A stretch of DNA of 53,227 bases from an uncultured Afifella sp. GTDB taxonomy: Bacteria; Pseudomonadota; Alphaproteobacteria; Rhizobiales; Afifellaceae. Shown in pieces: positions 52,300 through 53,227 of the stretch; position 1 is the first letter of the stretch, and every line of letters starts with the position of its first letter. The translations under genes and the position numbers were made by a program. The notes below the pieces were generated by a model, which ran no database searches, was not told the DNA's origin, and saw only the letters and a program-made list of their open reading frames with translations. The stretch lies in contig CAMYKZ010000016.1 of assembly GCA_947259045.1 (NCBI GenBank), forward strand, positions 1-53,227, written 5' to 3'.

Positions 52300-53227
52300 G
52301 CGTGGCTTTTCCCTTGGCCGCCGCACCGCGCCTGCGCCCGGCGGTAGTCTTGTCTGAACCCTTTCCTGCGCCCTTGCGTTTGTCTGCATCCGGCCGGGTG
52401 CCGGGCGGCCGTGTATCCAGATCGTGCATGCCGGACCGTCCGCGTTTGCCGGCGCCTGCTGCCGAACCGGGTTTTTTTCCGCCCTTCGGTCCGGCAGTCT
52501 TCGGTCCGCGCGTATGTTTCGCCGAACCGGGCGTTTTCGTCTGCTGCGGTTTTGCCTTGCCCGGCATTGGCGGATTGCGGATGTCGGAATCGAAATCCAG
52601 CCCGGCATTGGCGATCAGTTTTTCGCCGAGTTGGTCGCGCAGCACCCGGCCGCGAATCTCGCGCACATCGCCCTGCGCCAGATCGCCGAGCAGGAACGGG
52701 CCGTATGAGATCCGGATCAGCCGGTTGACGGCCAGCCCCAGATGTTCAAGTACCCGTTTCACTTCGCGGTTCTTGCCTTCGCGAAGCCCGATTGTGAGCC
52801 ACAGATTGGCGCCCTGTTCGCGGTCAATCACCGCCTCGATGCCGCCGTAGATCATGCCGTCGATGGTAACACCGTCTTTCAGCGCCTCCAGCGCCTGCGG
52901 CTCGACCCGGCCATGCGCCCGAACCCGGTAGCGCCTGAGCCAGCCGGTTTTCGGCAGTTCCAGAAGCCGTGCCAGGCCGCCGTCATTGGTCAGGATCAGC
53001 AACCCTTCGGTATTGATGTCGAGCCTGCCGACGGTCACCGTGCGTGGCAGATCCTTCGGCAGGGCGGAGAATACGGTCCGGCGGCCTTCCGGGTCGGAAT
53101 TGGTCGTCACCAGCCCGCGCGGCTTGTGATAGAGCCAGAGACGAGTGCGGTCCTTGACCGGCAGCGGATTGCCGTCGACGGTCACCTTGTCGCGGCCCGT
53201 GACGGTGATGGCAGGCGTTGTCAGTTC
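52274..53227 (-). CDS. RsuA/RluB-family rRNA pseudouridine synthase, 5' end outside window
   Basis: The frame stays open to the end of the window, so the protein's N-terminus (most of an S4 domain) is missing. The visible part has [19 protein letters not shown], the catalytic [17 protein letters not shown], and [18 protein letters not shown]. RsuA/RluB-type enzymes convert a uridine in 16S or 23S rRNA to pseudouridine; the order next to rsmD is common in rhizobia. After residue about 195 of the visible part an unusually long Lys/Gly/Arg/Pro-rich disordered tail of about 100 residues follows, likely binding RNA. Confidence 0.92.
   Translation of the reverse strand, partial: ELTTPAITVTGRDKVTVDGNPLPVKDRTRLWLYHKPRGLVTTNSDPEGRRTVFSALPKDLPRTVTVGRLDINTEGLLILTNDGGLARLLELPKTGWLRRYRVRAHGRVEPQALEALKDGVTIDGMIYGGIEAVIDREQGANLWLTIGLREGKNREVKRVLEHLGLAVNRLIRISYGPFLLGDLAQGDVREIRGRVLRDQLGEKLIANAGLDFDSDIRNPPMPGKAKPQQTKTPGSAKHTRGPKTAGPKGGKKPGSAAGAGKRGRSGMHDLDTRPPGTRPDADKRKGAGKGSDKTTAGRRRGAAAKGKATRAHRRRTV

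Overview
The window looks like a piece of chromosome from a GC-rich alphaproteobacterium, most likely of the Hyphomicrobiales (rhizobial) lineage. Supporting evidence: groES-groL behind a CIRCE operator, a promoter fitting the alphaproteobacterial EcfG (general stress) consensus, a DUF3035 lipoprotein, a pair of M16 peptidases, and the set HAD-IIA phosphatase, ribF, ileS, lspA, mutL, rsmD, RsuA/RluB-type pseudouridine synthase, which I recall lying close together in rhizobia. No tRNA, rRNA, CRISPR array or insertion sequence was seen. All functions are inferred from protein sequence read by eye.

Layout. 1-8.3 kb is a metabolic patchwork: the 3' part of an enolase paralogue with a changed active-site residue, two 2-hydroxyacid dehydrogenases, a 2OG-Fe(II) oxygenase family protein, AMP nucleosidase, a visibly AT-richer DUF1444 gene, an ArsR-type regulator with a non-canonical SDR, and a NIPSNAP/ABM pair. 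8.3-14.4 kb holds a MATE exporter, groESL, and a three-gene phospholipid operon (YnbA-like, YnbB/CdsA-like, PlsC-like). 14.4-20.4 kb holds a DUF427 protein, an SHMT-like PLP enzyme divergent from a LysR regulator, a VIT-family transporter, an epimerase remnant, an SDR lacking the catalytic Tyr, an exported protein of unknown function, and an exported cytochrome P460-like protein. 20.4-25.3 kb holds the M16 pair (one active, one inactive) and, divergently, the HAD phosphatase and ribF.

25.2-42.1 kb lies between ribF and ileS and looks accessory. It contains two SDRs, an AI-2E-type permease, a stress-type membrane protein cluster (four small genes behind an EcfG promoter, then YihY), a hemolysin III protein, and a compact catabolic locus: RidA, RpiR regulator, a peptide/opine-type ABC importer with binding protein, a cog3964 amidohydrolase, and a divergent D-threonine aldolase/D-serine dehydratase-like PLP enzyme. 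Two matching 19-bp operators sit in the divergent promoter. I read this locus as an undescribed uptake-and-degradation system for an N- or O-acylated D-hydroxyamino acid-like compound; this is the most interesting candidate in the window.

42.3-53.2 kb returns to core genes: ileS, lspA, a DUF3035 lipoprotein and mutL. These are followed by an outer membrane beta-barrel protein, an exported acetamidase/formamidase homologue overlapping a small exported binding-protein-like gene, rsmD, and the 3' part of an RsuA/RluB-type pseudouridine synthase that runs off the right end.
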